Of a stretch of 64,000 bases of DNA, positions 23,540 through 35,874 are shown piece after piece. The notes under the pieces were generated by a model. The model had not been told where the DNA came from. It saw only the letters and a program-made list of their open reading frames with translations, and did not search any database. Numbering within the stretch: position 1 is the first letter of the stretch; the number at the start of each line of letters is the position of its first letter. The translations under genes and the position numbers were made by a program. This stretch comes from Proteles cristata cristata (lineage: Eukaryota; Chordata; Mammalia; Carnivora; Hyaenidae): NCBI GenBank assembly GCA_017311185.1, contig JAESUZ010000982.1, positions 62,001 to 126,000 on the forward strand, read 5' to 3'.

Positions 23540-23640
23540 GAATCCCAGCATAGATCTCACAGCTAGTTAGCAGATTTCGGCTGATATGTAAGTGATTGCA
23601 CTCCAAGTCTGGTGCTTTTCCAAATAACAGAGTTCCTCTC
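23540..23640 (-). mobile_element. possible MIR SINE fragment, antisense
   Basis: 'cacagctagttagcagattt' near 23558 and 'actccaagtctggtgctttt' near 23600 match the complemented MIR centre. The overlapping 119-codon minus frame (23421-23780) is otherwise AT-rich and unsupported. Confidence 0.5.
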
Positions 23641-24249
23641 CTTTGTAAAAATACATATTTTGCATGTTTTATAAAAATTGTATAACAGAAATTAAAGTAG
23701 AAAAATTTATTTGAAATAAAAATGTAGTCCAAATGAACTAAAAATTCAGTTTCTGACACCTGAACATAAGGCAAAATCACACAAAAACTTTCAGTTCAAA
23801 TTACAATGTTTGTTTTCTAATTTTACTTTTGATTTATCAACATTGCCTAAAAAGCAGTAAGAAATAAATAAATCAGTTTTTCAGATATTTCATAGGTGGA
23901 AATAATGTCTTATTTGTATATATACTGAGATAATTTATTCTTTCCTGTATTTTAAAAAACATACAAAGTTAATGAAGGTAGACTTTCATTTAATGCAGAT
24001 ATCTTTAAATTGATATCAATGATTGTTTCAAAATGTTTTTTCTTATATATTAATTGATTTAATATAGCAAAGCCAAATATAATATCATGGGAAGGCAGAA
24101 TTTGCCACTTACCATTAAAGACACTGTACTTCCCCCATTTGTTGAATATTCAATGTGGTAAATTTGAAACAAAATATATTTATTAGCTATGAATATCACT
24201 GTCATGAAAATATTAATAACTAAGAAAGTAATTTTAAAGCACATATTTA

Positions 24250-24468
24250 CTTTGAAAGTTTATTCGTTTAGAGAGAGGGAAAGTGGGGGAGGGCAGAGAG
24301 AGATACAGATAGAGAGAGAGAGAGAGAAACAGAGAGAGAGAGAGAATCCCAAGCAGGTTCCAGACTGTCAGCACAGATCCAAATGTAGAGCTAGATATCA
24401 GGAACAGTGAGATCATGACCGGAGAAGAAATCATGAGTTAGATTCAGTCTGGGCCACCCAGGCACCCC
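24250..24468 (-). mobile_element. CAN-SINE, old, GA tract expanded
   Basis: Inverted diverged copy: T-rich tail, long GA-rich tract (24270-24345), 'gtgagatcatgaccgga' and head 'gggccacccaggcacccc'. Plus and minus frames here are translated GA/CT repeat. Confidence 0.85.
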
Positions 24469-26266
24469 AACATACATTTGTTTTCAAATACTCCCCTTAC
24501 ACTAAGAAAAATATATTCAAATATTAAGTGTCAATAGTTAACATTAAAGAAAATATTTTATTTATGCATTAGAAATTTTTACCAGTAAACTGTATGTCTC
24601 AAAGGCTATTTGAAAGTGTTTTTATAATACTATGGGAAGCTACTTATTGACATTCATATCCTGCCTTTAAAAAATAAATTTCATCTTCTTTGTTCAAATG
24701 TACTTAATTGTAAATGTCCATAATAATGAAAGGCATCGAATCATCTTCTAAAAAGACGGTATTGAGTTAGTCTTAAATAAAATATGTATCACTACACGAA
24801 ATGTCTTATTTATATTTTAAAATTATGTTGATTTTAAAGTACTTTCAAATAAGCTTATATAATTATATGTACAATACAATAAATTACAAAATCTTATTCA
24901 TTTTTACTTTAACATGAGGTTACAATACCTCCAATAACCAAATAATTAAGAACATGTTAAAACAAAAGTAAGATTTACAACCTACCCAACAAAATAACAT
25001 TCTTAATGAGGTGTTACATACATGTCTTCTCATCATGGTAAAAATAATTGCACCTAAATCAATATAGGACTGTAGTCAAGGCAAATATAAGAAGCACATC
25101 TATGGATCTTTGAAGTTTGGCTGTATGAAGACAACCAAATGATCAGATAAACATAACTGGACACCCTAACTTAAATAAAGCCCACTATACATAACTTACT
25201 AAATAATGGAAGTATAATTTTTGAAAAGTTAAACGCCAACACACACACTGAAATATAGAATATACACATGTCAAAATTTTATCTTTTAATGAGGAAACAA
25301 TCACATGGTTAAGGTGGTTCAGAAACCATTTGAAGTGCTGAAAATTTATGGTTACTGAAGAAAAAATGTTGAAATAAGATTGCAAGATTGGATATAGAAC
25401 TGGCTAATAATATCCCACAAGAAACTATCACTTTTGAGAGTATCTTTTCTGCTAGACAGAAAATAAATGTTTCTTATTCAGAAAAAACCAACAATTTAAC
25501 AGATGATTTCATAGACTATATTTTCTGTTTGCTAATTGAATCAATAAAAGTTACATTTACACAGATAGATAATCTTTGGGCATGCATCTTTGATAATGTT
25601 CCAGTATGGCATTAAAAGAGCATACAACCATCTTTTGCCTTACCCCTAAATTTTGGAAAAATGTTTTGTATTAAAATAAAGTTAATTATATGTGACTCTA
25701 CCAATCTTAAGTTTCCTTAACCTAAGTAATTCATGAAGACCCTTACCTTAGTTATGATTAAATGTGGCTTGCCCTTGTTTCATTTCCAAGTTCTTCTAAT
25801 TCTTATGTAAGCCATTTTAATAATATTCTATTATTATATAAGACATTATTATATCATGTTGGCAGATTTTTTAATTTGTCTCATTAATACTAATTGCTAA
25901 ATATACTATTTAGTTTAGTCCAAGAACAGTTTTTCCTCTTTTGTTTTTTTGTTTGTTTGTTTTGTTTTTGTTTTTTAATGGTTTCTATTGGCTTTAGAGA
26001 TAAGGAGGTTTGTTTCTTCTGCTACTCTTTGTATTTATTGATAGCTTCTTTTTTTCCTGTGTACGTGTGGGTCTATATGTGTGAGGACGTGTTTGGGTTT
26101 TAGTCTGCCTTGGAATGTTTTCTACTGGCTGCCTTTGAGCCTTGCCTGCTTCCTTCTATGATGGGCACAAGGAGACAGACAACTTCCATGTAAGATGATA
26201 AGAATGGCTTACATAAGACTATAAGTTTAATGTTAACTTTCCAAATTGTGAATATATACTTGACAA
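24469..26266. other. anonymous AT-rich sequence, about 1.8 kb
   Basis: No gene or repeat recognised. A 75-codon plus frame at 25388-25615 has no signal of coding. A TTTG-type simple run lies near 25940-25975. Confidence 0.45.
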
Positions 26267-26280
26267 CTACTAGCACATAG

Positions 26281-26541
26281 TTTTTTTTTTTAATAATGTT
26301 TTGCTTTATTTTATTTTTATTTATTTATTTTAATGTTTTTATTTATTTCTAGGAGAGAGAGAGAGAGAGCGTGAGCAGGGGAGGGTCAGAAAGAGAGAGG
26401 GAGTCACAGACTCTGAAACAGGCTCCAGGCTCTGAACTGGCAGTCAGCAGAGAGCCCGACGCGGGGCTCGAACCCACGAACCGCGAGATCATGACCTAAG
26501 CGAAAGTCGGACGCTTAAACGACTAAGCCACCCAGGCGCCC
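26281..26541 (-). mobile_element. CAN-SINE, recent subfamily, long tail
   Basis: Inverted copy with an unusually long complemented tail (26281-26350, T-rich with TTTATT units). It contains 'cctaagcgaaagtcggacg'. A 14-bp target duplication ('ctactagcacatag') lies at 26267-26280 and 26542-26555. Confidence 0.96.
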
Positions 26542-26555
26542 CTACTAGCACATAG

Positions 26556-27691
26556 TTGATGTTTAATATATATATTTATATTTGTTGACCAACTGACAGC
26601 AACATATTATCTCAAAGATTTTTTTTTCTCTGTAAATGTCCATATCAATATCAACATGTATCCATATTTATATTCAGATAAAAAGTAATTATGTAAGCAG
26701 TAAACAGTATATAACACAGAAGAGTAATGCATATATAAACACACTCATATGTAGTATATTTGCATAAACAACATAAATTTGAAAAAATTGTCTGATAAAT
26801 AGCTTATGAACAGGCAAGTTATATGTAGCAACATAAATAAGATTTTAAATAAGTCTATCTATACAAAGAATATATTGCCATATATACCTTGCTTGTTTTA
26901 AAAATCTTAATTATTTTCATTTACTACTCACACAACACTATTTCTACCTCCTGCCTCCCAAATGCTTTCCCTAGAGATAAGACTGGTACTTAGGAAACAC
27001 CGAGATACAGAGACATTTGAACTTGCATCCTTCACTACCTATTCTGTCTGACTTCTCTGATTTTTAACTGGCCCATTACCTATTAAATATAGTATTTTTT
27101 TATTTCATTATCCTTTCACTTTTTCACCTAACTAGATGGGTTTTTTTTCACCTCTGGTGAGTAAATTAGCATTAAATATATTAAGATTACTATTTTATAT
27201 TTCCTTCAAGATTTAGATTCTAAAAGAAAAGTTGAATGCCAATGGAATAATTCAAAGGTGTGAACCTCACTCCATGTTAACATTCAGTAAAAGTGAATAA
27301 CTGAATTAAGGGTGGGAATTTAAGGGAAGTACAAGTTTTATGATGTTCTTAACATTAAAGGAAGATTTAAAATAAGAAAAAAAATGTTGATGATATTTTA
27401 AAGTAATACTGAAGTTAATTAAAATTTATATTTTGTCAATTAATATATACATATGCAGAGACTGAAAGCATTAGACCATGTGCATTAGCACATGTACATG
27501 TTTAATCAACTTTAAATTTATATTTGAAATTGAAAAATATTTGAGGAAGGTATGTATATAGTATCAATAGATTAAACTAGGCTCCAAAATGAGAAAGTTG
27601 TATGCCATCCATAAATTAAAAGATAACATCACAAAGTATTTTAGTTCATAATAAATCATTAGGAAAATTATTTTTGAATAAATAAAAACCA
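26556..27691. other. anonymous AT-rich sequence; faint MIR
   Basis: Mostly unrecognised. About 26950-27060 has a weak complemented-MIR look ('gatacagagacatttgaact'), too diverged to list separately. Confidence 0.45.
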
Positions 27692-27752
27692 ACATATATA
27701 TATATACATATATGTATATAAATGTACACACACACGTATATATGTGTGTGTT
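27692..27752. repeat. compound TA/CA/TG microsatellite
   Basis: TA units, then an ATAC/TATG mix, a CA run (27725-27735) and a TG run (27744-27752). Confidence 0.85.
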
Positions 27753-29494
27753 TCCTTAATGGTTTTGAGTAGAGATTTGTAGCAGGTGTTCTGCAAGAGG
27801 CACAGAATATAGGAATACCATCTGTGTGTGTTTAATTCCAGCCAAAATCTTTTCCTTCACTGTTATTGAAAGATTAGAGGATTTAATTCTGCTTCACAGT
27901 GGCTGTTGGGACTAGAGGCTAATCCTGATGAAGATCAAATGAAAATGCTAATTTTACACAGTTAAAAAACTCGGTTGTATCATTAGAGAAATTTTACAGC
28001 ATATTACACCTCTATATTTTTTACTCTTTAAAAACTGAGCATATACTTTCCCCATACTTTTAAGATCATATTAAAAAAATCAGCCAGATTTCTTGCAACC
28101 GAGTGCCAAAAGAGGTTCTATGATTTGGGGAATAAGGTCAGGACTCCCTCTGCTGGCTATGTGCCTGTTTCATTTGCATCAAAATTAGAGTTTAAAGCAT
28201 TCATGAAAAATTTAAAATTTAGCAAAATGATAAACAGATCTTCCAACCCAGACTCCCATGTCAAGTATTAAGAAATTGGGATCCCAGATATTAACAGAGT
28301 AATCCTCAGATTCATTCCCTGAAGCCTCACGTTTCTAAGCTACACATGGCCAAAGAGGCAAAAAGTTAACAAATTAATATGGTAACTACTTGGGTATTAA
28401 GAGAACAAAGGATATTAACTGTCGATTTGTGGGCAACTGTGAATATATGCAAAATAATATTGTAATAGTGATTCATAGAATTTTAAAATTGCAAAATACC
28501 TTGCAAGCCCATTCACTTATGTGAGAATATATTTGCCTTCCAAATACAGGAAAAAATTATACTTGGCCTTGCAGAATCACAAAGCCTGAAAGTGAGTCAC
28601 AAAGCTTATATTTCAGTCATATTCAAATACTTGCCACTCTAGTTTGTTATACTATTCTATATTTGAGAAGACTTTTCTCTGAGTTAAGAATGTCTTTTCC
28701 CTCTTGTCAACAATCCATTTTTATGTTTATCACAGAGAAACTTCTCTTTCTCAAGAGAACTAAAACAGATGTAAGGTAAATATAGATAACAAGAATTCAT
28801 CCAAGAATTTGGATCCCCAAATTCATTTCACTCTTTTCAAAACTCTAGTCTGATCTTTATTATTACTAGCATACAGATTCTCTGGGACTTCTATTCACTA
28901 AGTAACTAAAATAAGAGTAGAATTATTTCTAACTGAATCATTATTCTTATGTAAAACATGGTGATGAATGCATAGAGATTTAACTATAATAAAAACACTA
29001 ATACTGGCCCGAAGAATTAAAATGATTAATTTCTTCTTTTGTTTGCCTCATTTGCTACCATTGAGCTGATTAAGTTTTATGCACGAATGATTTTTGTTAT
29101 ACATTTTCCATTAAATTATACTTTAATGGATGTGTCTGCCCCAGTGGATTAAATGAGAGGGCAGCAAAACTACCCATACTTCCTTGGTGATTCGCTATAC
29201 ATGATTCCTATAGTGCTCCACCAATTCCAGCAATCTCACTGTTCATTTCCTCAGCAAATGTTACCTTCATTGAAGAACACCTCAGCTAAATAAAGATTAA
29301 AGTAGAATCAAAGTAGGACTAGGTGCTACCTAGATAACATGTACATTGACAGAAATTTTAAAACATTAAAGTAAATATCAACTGATATTAGAACATGAAA
29401 TCAGATCTTAATAATACAGTTTTAAAGGCTAAAAGTATTGACTATGTGTGGTGAGGTCACCATTTCCTTTGCCAAGATTACCCCTCCTCAGACT
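27753..29494. other. anonymous sequence, about 1.7 kb
   Basis: No gene or named repeat recognised. Confidence 0.45.
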
Positions 29495-29660
29495 TATAAT
29501 AACATTGTATGGTGACAGATGGTAACTACACTTATTGTGGTGAGTGATGCATAAGGGATAAAATTGTTGAATCATGATGGTGTACACCTGAAACTAACTC
29601 AAAATTACATGTTGACTATACCTCAATAGTAAAAAATTTTAAAAATAATAAAAATGATCC
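29495..29660 (+). mobile_element. L1 LINE 3' terminal fragment
   Basis: Typical L1 end: 'cattgtatggtgacagatgg' at 29504, 'ggtgtacacctgaaactaac' at 29580, then 'cctcaatagtaaaaaatttt' and an A-rich tail. Confidence 0.75.
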
Positions 29661-30469
29661 AAAATAAAATGAAAAAATTGAAATGTTGAAAATTCAGATT
29701 GTGTTTTAAATTTTACCCTGTAGGCAGATAAATATTATGATATATAAAGAAAAGTGATGTATCAAGATATTAATATTAAGGGACATATTTATCCACTTTC
29801 ACTACTTTCTGCTAGGAAATGTACTGCAAAGGAAACTGCTGGTATTTAGAAAACATCCAGACACACAGATATTTATGTTATAATGCCAGTCAATGTTGAT
29901 AAATGTGAAACTTTGGGTTTAAAGGCCAGTAGTGAGCCTAGATATCCAAGCTTATTTAAGACGAGATCTAGCAAATGTTTTCTATTCTTGTAAACAGAAA
30001 TCTTTTTTTTGGACTAGAGACATTTCTCCTGAGGTTGACCTCAAAGGTGAATTAACCAAAAGAGAAGTTTCTATTGTAACAGCTGGGTAGAATGAAGTTG
30101 ATATTAGTCAAGAGGGAATTGTTGCCTTAGAAGTTTGGAAGTCTGGCAATTAGCCAAGTTTTGCTATTGGGTGGCAAAATTATTTGAGAAAGGACAATCT
30201 CTATTTGACTTGTATCCCAAAGAGGACACATAGGAAGTATAATTAATAATGTCATTTTTCCCCAACAAATATCTATGTACAACCTAATATTTCCAGGCAA
30301 TATTACATCAGCAGGTTGTAACAAGAAATCACCCCAGTAATGTTCCATTTAACTAGTGGATATTGACAGTAAATATGTAACTGGGTAAATGAAATAATTT
30401 AGATTGCAATTACCATGAAAAATATAAAAGGGAACTGTGATAGAACACATAGTGAGAAGGTAAAGACCA
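29661..30469. other. anonymous sequence
   Basis: No gene or repeat recognised. Confidence 0.45.
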
Positions 30470-30790
30470 TTTTAGAGATGGTGGCCAGGGAAGGCTATTT
30501 TATGAAGATATGTTTTGGGTTGAGGCTTGAATTGTGAAAGGAAGACAATTATGAAATGGCCAGGCAAACAGTGTTCCAGACATAGGAAATAACAAGTGTA
30601 AGGCCAAACATGAGAAGACCTTGGTTCACTTGAGAACTAAGAGTCAACCGTAAGAAATATAGAAAACAAAGGGGTGCTTGATGTAAAATGAAGTTACAAA
30701 GGTAAGTAAGAACTAGATTATGGCCTGTTCAGACCATAGGAAAGAGTTCAGATTTTAATTCAGTAAGAGAGGTTCAAAATCTTGGAGTAA
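30470..30790 (-). mobile_element. L2 LINE region, antisense
   Basis: Complement of L2: 'ggtggccagggaaggctatt' near 30480, 'cagtgttccagacatagg' near 30570, 'aacaagtgtaaggccaaaca' near 30591. Confidence 0.55.
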
Positions 30791-31489
30791 TTATAATTCT
30801 GTTTTAAGTCATAATAGGTAAATTCATGTGTGCAACTTTGTAAAGCAATGTCTAGGCTTAGAGGGAATGTAAATGAAGAAATTTGTAACATAAATAATAA
30901 AATTATTAGAAGATTAAGTAAATGTGGAAAAGTCATGATAGGTAGGGATTCATTTTACAATCTCCATTAGCTCAAAATTTTCATGAAAACCTTAAATATT
31001 TGCAAAAAAATATATCAAAACTGGTGATGAATGAGATAATAATAGCTAGTAAAGAAAACACAAATGACGTTTCTAAACAGGAATATGTGTTGATTTCACA
31101 GTGCAATTTACTTTATAATAATTATTATTGTCTAATTAGCAAGCATTCATTAAATTTAGGGAAACACTAAGTAGACTCATTTTTTTCCTGAAACTGAATT
31201 GTTAATCTGATTTAAATGAGTCAATCACACATTGATCTTGAATATTTTAGCTTCAGCCTTAGGAAGATCTCCTTTCAACATATTTGGAAAGCTATTTTTA
31301 AAAACTTACCTTCAAGGGAATAACCTAATTTCAATAAATAAGGTTTTGTTGTATATTTAAATACTGTAGAGAAAAGAGAGCTTCTTTGCTTTTACACCAA
31401 TGATTTACATAACTCTGGTTCTTCCTGGTATCATTGTGTAAGCATAATTTTTCATGGTTAACACATCATCCCAAGATACAATAGCTATT
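30791..31489. other. anonymous AT-rich sequence
   Basis: Nothing recognisable. Confidence 0.45.
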
Positions 31490-32105
31490 AAGATATAGTA
31501 GATTATGTGTTGCCATTTGCAACAACATGGATAGACCTAGAGAATATAAAAGCTAAGTGAAATAAGTCAGTCAGAGAAGGACAAATACCATGATTTCACA
31601 CATATGTGGAACTTAGGAAACAAAACAAACGAGCAAAGGAAAAAAAAGAGACCAAAAAGCAGACACTTCTTTATTTTTTATTTTTTTATTTTTGAGATTC
31701 AGAGAGAGACAGTGTGAGCAGGGGACAGTCAGAGAGAGAGGGAGATACAGAATCTGAAGCAGGCTCCAGGCTCTGAGCTGGCTGTCAGCACAGAGCCTGA
31801 CACAGGGCTAGAGACCACAAACCGTGAGATCATGACCTGAGCCGAAGTCAGATGCTTAACCGACTGAGCCATCCAGGCGCCCCCAAACAGACTCTTAACT
31901 ATAGAGAACAAACAGAGGTTTACCACAGGGGAGATGGTGGGGGTCTGGGCAAAACAGATGATGGTAATTAAGAGTGCACTTATTATGATGAGCACCGAGT
32001 AACCTATAGAATTGTTGAATCACTATATTGTACACCTGAAACTAATATAACACTGCATGTTAACTATATTGGTATTAAAATTAAAAACTTAATAAGAACA
32101 ACAAA
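31490..32105 (+). mobile_element. L1 LINE 3' end split by a SINE
   Basis: Opens with 'tgccatttgcaacaacatgg' (31511), then 'aagtcagtcagagaaggaca' (31564) and 'acatatgtggaacttaggaa'. After the SINE it continues 'cagactcttaactatagaga' (31888) and ends 'aaaattaaaaacttaataag' (32077). Remnant of ORF2 end plus 3' UTR. Confidence 0.85.
31669..31883 (-). mobile_element. CAN-SINE, older type, in L1 tail
   Basis: Inverted copy with GA tract (31695-31745), 'cctgagccgaagtcagatg' and end 'gccatccaggcgcccc'. Flanks 'ccaaaaagcagac' and 'ccaaacagac' look like a decayed target duplication. Confidence 0.93.
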
Positions 32106-32409
32106 AAAGATAGAGCAGATTATGTTTAGAAGAGGTTATAAAAAGTATAGCTTTATTTCTATATTGTAAAGCTTGTAAATCAGCAAACAGATTTTGTCAG
32201 ATGTGTAAACACAGACACTCAAATATTTAGTTTTCTCAAAAACCAATTCTGAAGTCAAGGAATATATGCAAATATGCATATAAATTACCACTGTTTTCAA
32301 TTTTGATCTGAGCCAATAAGAAGAAAAAAACTTGTATTTTAAATTATTAAGGGGGTAAGGGATGGGACTGCTTATTTTCATTATCGTACATTATATACTA
32401 AGTTTTATT

Positions 32410-32653
32410 CAAAATAGATGCTGTTCACTCATGTACGTACTTGTACACCCATGTTCATTGCAGCATTATTCACAATAACCAAGAGATGGGAGCAATCTAA
32501 ATGTCCATTGATGGATAAATGGATAAAGAAAATCTGATATATAAAGGAGCACAGCGTATTGTATGGAAGTGCTGAATCACTATATTGTACACATGAAACT
32601 AATATTACACTGTATGTTAACTGGTATTTAAATTAAAAACTTAACTACACACA

Positions 32654-32686
<33 letters not shown>

Positions 32687-33215
32687 TATTCATCTTTAAA
32701 AAGGAAGGAAATCCTGCTATTTGTGACAACCAGGATGAACCCAGAGTATAATATGTTTAGTGAAATAAGCCAGACAGAGAAAGACAAATATTGTATGATC
32801 TCACTTATCTGAGGAACTTGAAATAGTTAAATCGTAGAAGTAGAGAGTAGAAGGTCTTTGCCAGTGGCTAAGTGGAAGAGGAAAATGAAAATGTATTAGT
32901 TAGAAGATATAAAGTTTCAGTTATACCAGATGAATAAATCCTAGGACTCACTGTACAGCATGAACCTATAGTTAACAATACTGTATTTATATGCTTAAAA
33001 GTTTGATAAGAGGGTGGTTCTTATGTTAAGGATATTTATCCTCATTACCATCAAATAATTTCCCATCAAATATTGGGAGAGGGAGGAAATTTTTGATGGT
33101 GATGGATATGTTTTTGGCAAGGATTTTGATGATGGTTTGTGTTCATATCTCCAAACTTACCAGGTTGTACATATTAAATATATACAGTTTGTGGCATGTC
33201 AACATATCTCAATGA
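32410..33215 (+). mobile_element. two L1 3' ends, one nested in the other
   Basis: The older element gives 'atgttcattgcagcattatt' (32451) and 'tccattgatggataaatgga' (32503), resumes at about 32687 with 'ctattcatctttaaaaagga', and runs through 'aagccagacagagaaagaca' (32767). Between these, about 32560-32642, lies a younger L1 end ('tgaatcactatattgtacac', 'aaattaaaaacttaactac') followed by a CA repeat. Confidence 0.75.
32643..32686. repeat. (CA)n microsatellite
   Basis: CA run with one TA interruption, grown from the A-rich tail of the nested L1 end. Confidence 0.92.
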
Positions 33216-33219
33216 AGTG

Positions 33220-34010
33220 ATTTTTAAAAATTAACTCAAAATGAACCTTAGATCTCAACAAATGTTAAATGCAAAACCATAAAACTTCTAGAAGAATACA
33301 TAGTCAATCTGTGTCATCTTAAGTTTGATGTTGAGTGTCTTGATATAATATCAAAAGCATGATCCATGAAAGAAATGTGTTGCTATATAGGACATTATTC
33401 AATTAAACACTTCTGCTCTGTATAGCAGGCTGAATAATACCCATACAAGCATATCAGACCCTGATCCTTGGAATCTGTAAATGTGATCTTAGAAGAAAAA
33501 GGGTCATTGTAGATCTGATTAAGATCTTGACATGAGGACTTTATCTTAGATCATCTAGATGGTCCCTAAATCCAATGTTTGGAAGAAAGAGTCAGAGGGA
33601 GATTATACACAAGAAAAGATGAAAGTAAAGAAAGAAGTAGTGATGGAGCAATCAGATCACACCACACACCAGAACTTAGAAGCTAAAAGAACATTTTCCC
33701 CTAGAAGTTCTTAAGGGAGTATTCTAAAGGGAGTTGACTAACACCTTTGTCCCATCCAGTAAAAGTTCTGGTCTCCAAAACTGGAAGAAAATTCATTTCT
33801 GATGTATTCAATCATCAATTATGTAGTCACCAAAAACTAATATACTCTTGACAGATACTCCTAAAAGAATTTAAAAAATGAGCCATGGACTGAGAAAAAA
33901 TACTTGGAAAATCCTTACCTATTAAAGACTTGTACCAAAAATCTTCAAAGATACACAAGAATAATTGATAAGCAATAAAAGGAGCTTTTGGTGTGTTATT
34001 ACATCTAACA
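33220..34010 (+). mobile_element. L1 LINE ORF2 3' fragment split by an LTR
   Basis: ORF2-like blocks 'aaccataaaacttctagaag' (33275) and 'aacacttctgctctg' (to 33420) continue after the LTR with 'tgagccatggactgagaaaa' (33879) and 'aaagacttgtaccaaaaatc' (33925). Stops throughout. Confidence 0.7.
33421..33844 (+). mobile_element. MLT1-like MaLR solo LTR in L1
   Basis: Start 'tatagcaggctgaataatac' and end 'gtcaccaaaaactaatata' correspond to diverged ends of MLT1-type LTRs. Inside, 'aatctgtaaatgtgatctta' (33472) and 'atggtccctaaatccaatg' (33560) keep the family order. L1 ORF2 resumes on both sides, fixing the borders within a few bases. 'ctctg' (33416-33420) and 'ctctt' (33845-33849) may be the 5-bp target duplication. 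No internal viral sequence. Confidence 0.65.
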
Positions 34011-34149
34011 ATTATATTGTGTAATTTGACTGTAAACCTCAAAAGCAGTAATTGTGACCAAGACTCTATGGAGTCACAATTTATTGATTAACTTTACAAG
34101 ACTCAATGTGACTTAATGGTAAAAAAAAAAAATCAGACCTAAAATTTAG

Positions 34150-34290
34150 GCATATCTGGTTCCAATTTTTGATACACCATCTACTGACTGTGACTCCTTT
34201 TACAAACTGTAAAACTTCTGTAAACTGTGATTTTCAGATTGGTAAGAGTGAAATGGAACAGTATCTGTAATAGGAGATTGTTATAACCAG
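34150..34290 (+). mobile_element. MIR SINE
   Basis: 'catctactgactgtgactcc' near 34178 then 'cttctgtaaactgtgatttt' near 34216 keep MIR order. Ancient copy. Confidence 0.5.
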
Positions 34291-34394
34291 TGAATAGGAT
34301 CAAGGATATAAGAAATTGAACACATATTGATTGTCAATACTATTAACATTATATCTTAAAATGAAAATAGTTGATACTGATACTACAATATTCA

Positions 34395-34600
34395 TACATA
34401 TTTTGTTTAAATCCAACTTAGTTAACATATAGTATAATAATGATTTCAGGAATAGAATTTAGCGATTTATTACTTATAAATAGTACTTGGTGCTAAGCCC
34501 AACAATTGTCCTCTTTAATGCCCATTTAGCCCATTCTTCCACTCAACACCTTCAGTTTGTTTTCTGTATTTAAGAGTCTTTTATGGTTTCATACATATTT
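34395..34600 (-). mobile_element. L1 LINE 3' UTR, antisense
   Basis: Complemented carnivore L1 3' UTR: 'aacttagttaacatatagta' (34416), 'gaatagaatttagcgattta' (34450), 'tttctgtatttaagagtctt' (34560). Truncated. Confidence 0.8.
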
Positions 34601-35621
34601 TTAATGTCAATCAGAATTCAGGAAACATTGTTACATGTAAATTCCAACTTTAATTGGAAAACCTTGAAAGAATAATCTTTTGTGATTAGAAAAGAAACTG
34701 GATTTTCTAAGGATACTATTTTGTAATAGCATGATTTGTTGGGAGAAAAGTAATAATAATAATACACCTTTCTGTTAGGTTCTTAAAGGCTTTCACTAAA
34801 GGGAACTTGAGTGGTGTGGGTAATTTTTGCATGAGTACTGCAGTTATATTTATTCCTATACTTTGCTACTAGGAATAAAATAAAAGTTTAATTCGTTTCC
34901 CCCATGAATATAAACTGAACAGAATTACTGTCTCATGAATCAAAAATGTTACATCTATGTAGACAGATATGTTGTGCATTAGAGCCATAAAACAGTTTAG
35001 ATTCCATTAATGTGGGTCCTTCTACTGGTAAGTTAGAATCAGAAAGCAAAATGGGATGGATCTTCTCCACTGCACCTGCACTTTTTGTATACTTACTTTT
35101 GACAGGTATAATCACATAGAAATCACTTTGCAGATGCAATTGAAGCATACTTGCCCCAAGAAGCTGCATGTATTTTGGCCAGTAGAGCCTCTGGAAGTTG
35201 GCATTCCTCAAATAATGGGACATATTTAAGGTCACCCAGTATCCATATCCTACAGAAATCTGGTAAATGAGTCCTTCCTTCAAGCCATATATACATCATC
35301 TGAAAAACATCCACCTAAAGTGAAGTCCTTTCATAGTGACATAATTATGTAGGGAGAGGAATGAATGTGATGTGTGGTGCTGGAGACACTATTTTAAGAA
35401 TTATATTTCCTAGCCAAGCACATTGGAAATTATGGCAGTGGGTTCCTTGAAATAAGAAGAAATCCTCCCTTCCATCTGTAAGGCTCTGACAAACTAGGAA
35501 GTACTTGCTGTGAGGTTAAAAGTCATTTTCTAAAGTAATTTATTTATATTCTAGGAATCACTACCTCCATCTTTTGCTGTTGTTGCTGTTGTTAATGACC
35601 ATTCTTTACTGGAAGTCTGCT
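34601..35621. other. unique sequence; exon-like segment at 35097-35299 (minus)
   Basis: No known repeat recognised. On the minus strand a segment of 203 bp is bounded by an acceptor-like 'tgtttttcag' (ending 35300) and a donor-like 'gtaagt' (35096-35091). Two minus frames overlap it (34933-35283 and 35123-35314), but neither is open from acceptor to donor: one has a stop just inside the acceptor side, the other stops 26 bp before the donor. I do not call it a gene; it may be chance or a decayed exon. Confidence 0.2.
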
Positions 35622-35633
35622 AAGATAGGAGAC

Positions 35634-35862
35634 CCGGGGGGCGCCTGGGTGGCTTAGTGGGTTAAGCGTCGACTTTCGCTTAGGTCATGATCTCGCGCAG
35701 TTCGTGGGTTCGAGCCCCGCGTCGGGCTCTGTGCTGACTGCCAGCTCAGAGCCTGGAGGCTGTTTCGGAGTCTGTGTCTCCCTCTCTCTCAGACCCTCTC
35801 CTGCTCACGCTGTCTCTCTCTCTCTCTCTCCTAAAATAAATAAAACTTAAAAAAAAAAAAAA
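35634..35862 (+). mobile_element. CAN-SINE, recent subfamily
   Basis: Full copy with 'gactttcgcttaggtcatga', 'ttcgagccccgcgtcgggct', a long CT tract and an A tail. Target duplication 'aagataggagac' (35622-35633) and 'aagatgggagac' (35863-35874), one difference. Confidence 0.96.
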
Positions 35863-35874
35863 AAGATGGGAGAC

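Noticed and set aside
23421..23780. 119-codon minus frame
   Set aside because: AT-rich, overlaps a MIR relic, no recognisable protein features; frames of this size are expected by chance in 64 kb.
34051..34080. Small palindrome 'attgtgac...gtcacaat'
   Set aside because: Only 8 bp per arm and isolated; too short to stand out in AT-rich sequence.
34933..35283. 116-codon minus frame as a gene
   Set aside because: The frame starts without ATG, has a stop just upstream, and overlaps another frame on the same strand; kept only as a weak exon-like finding.
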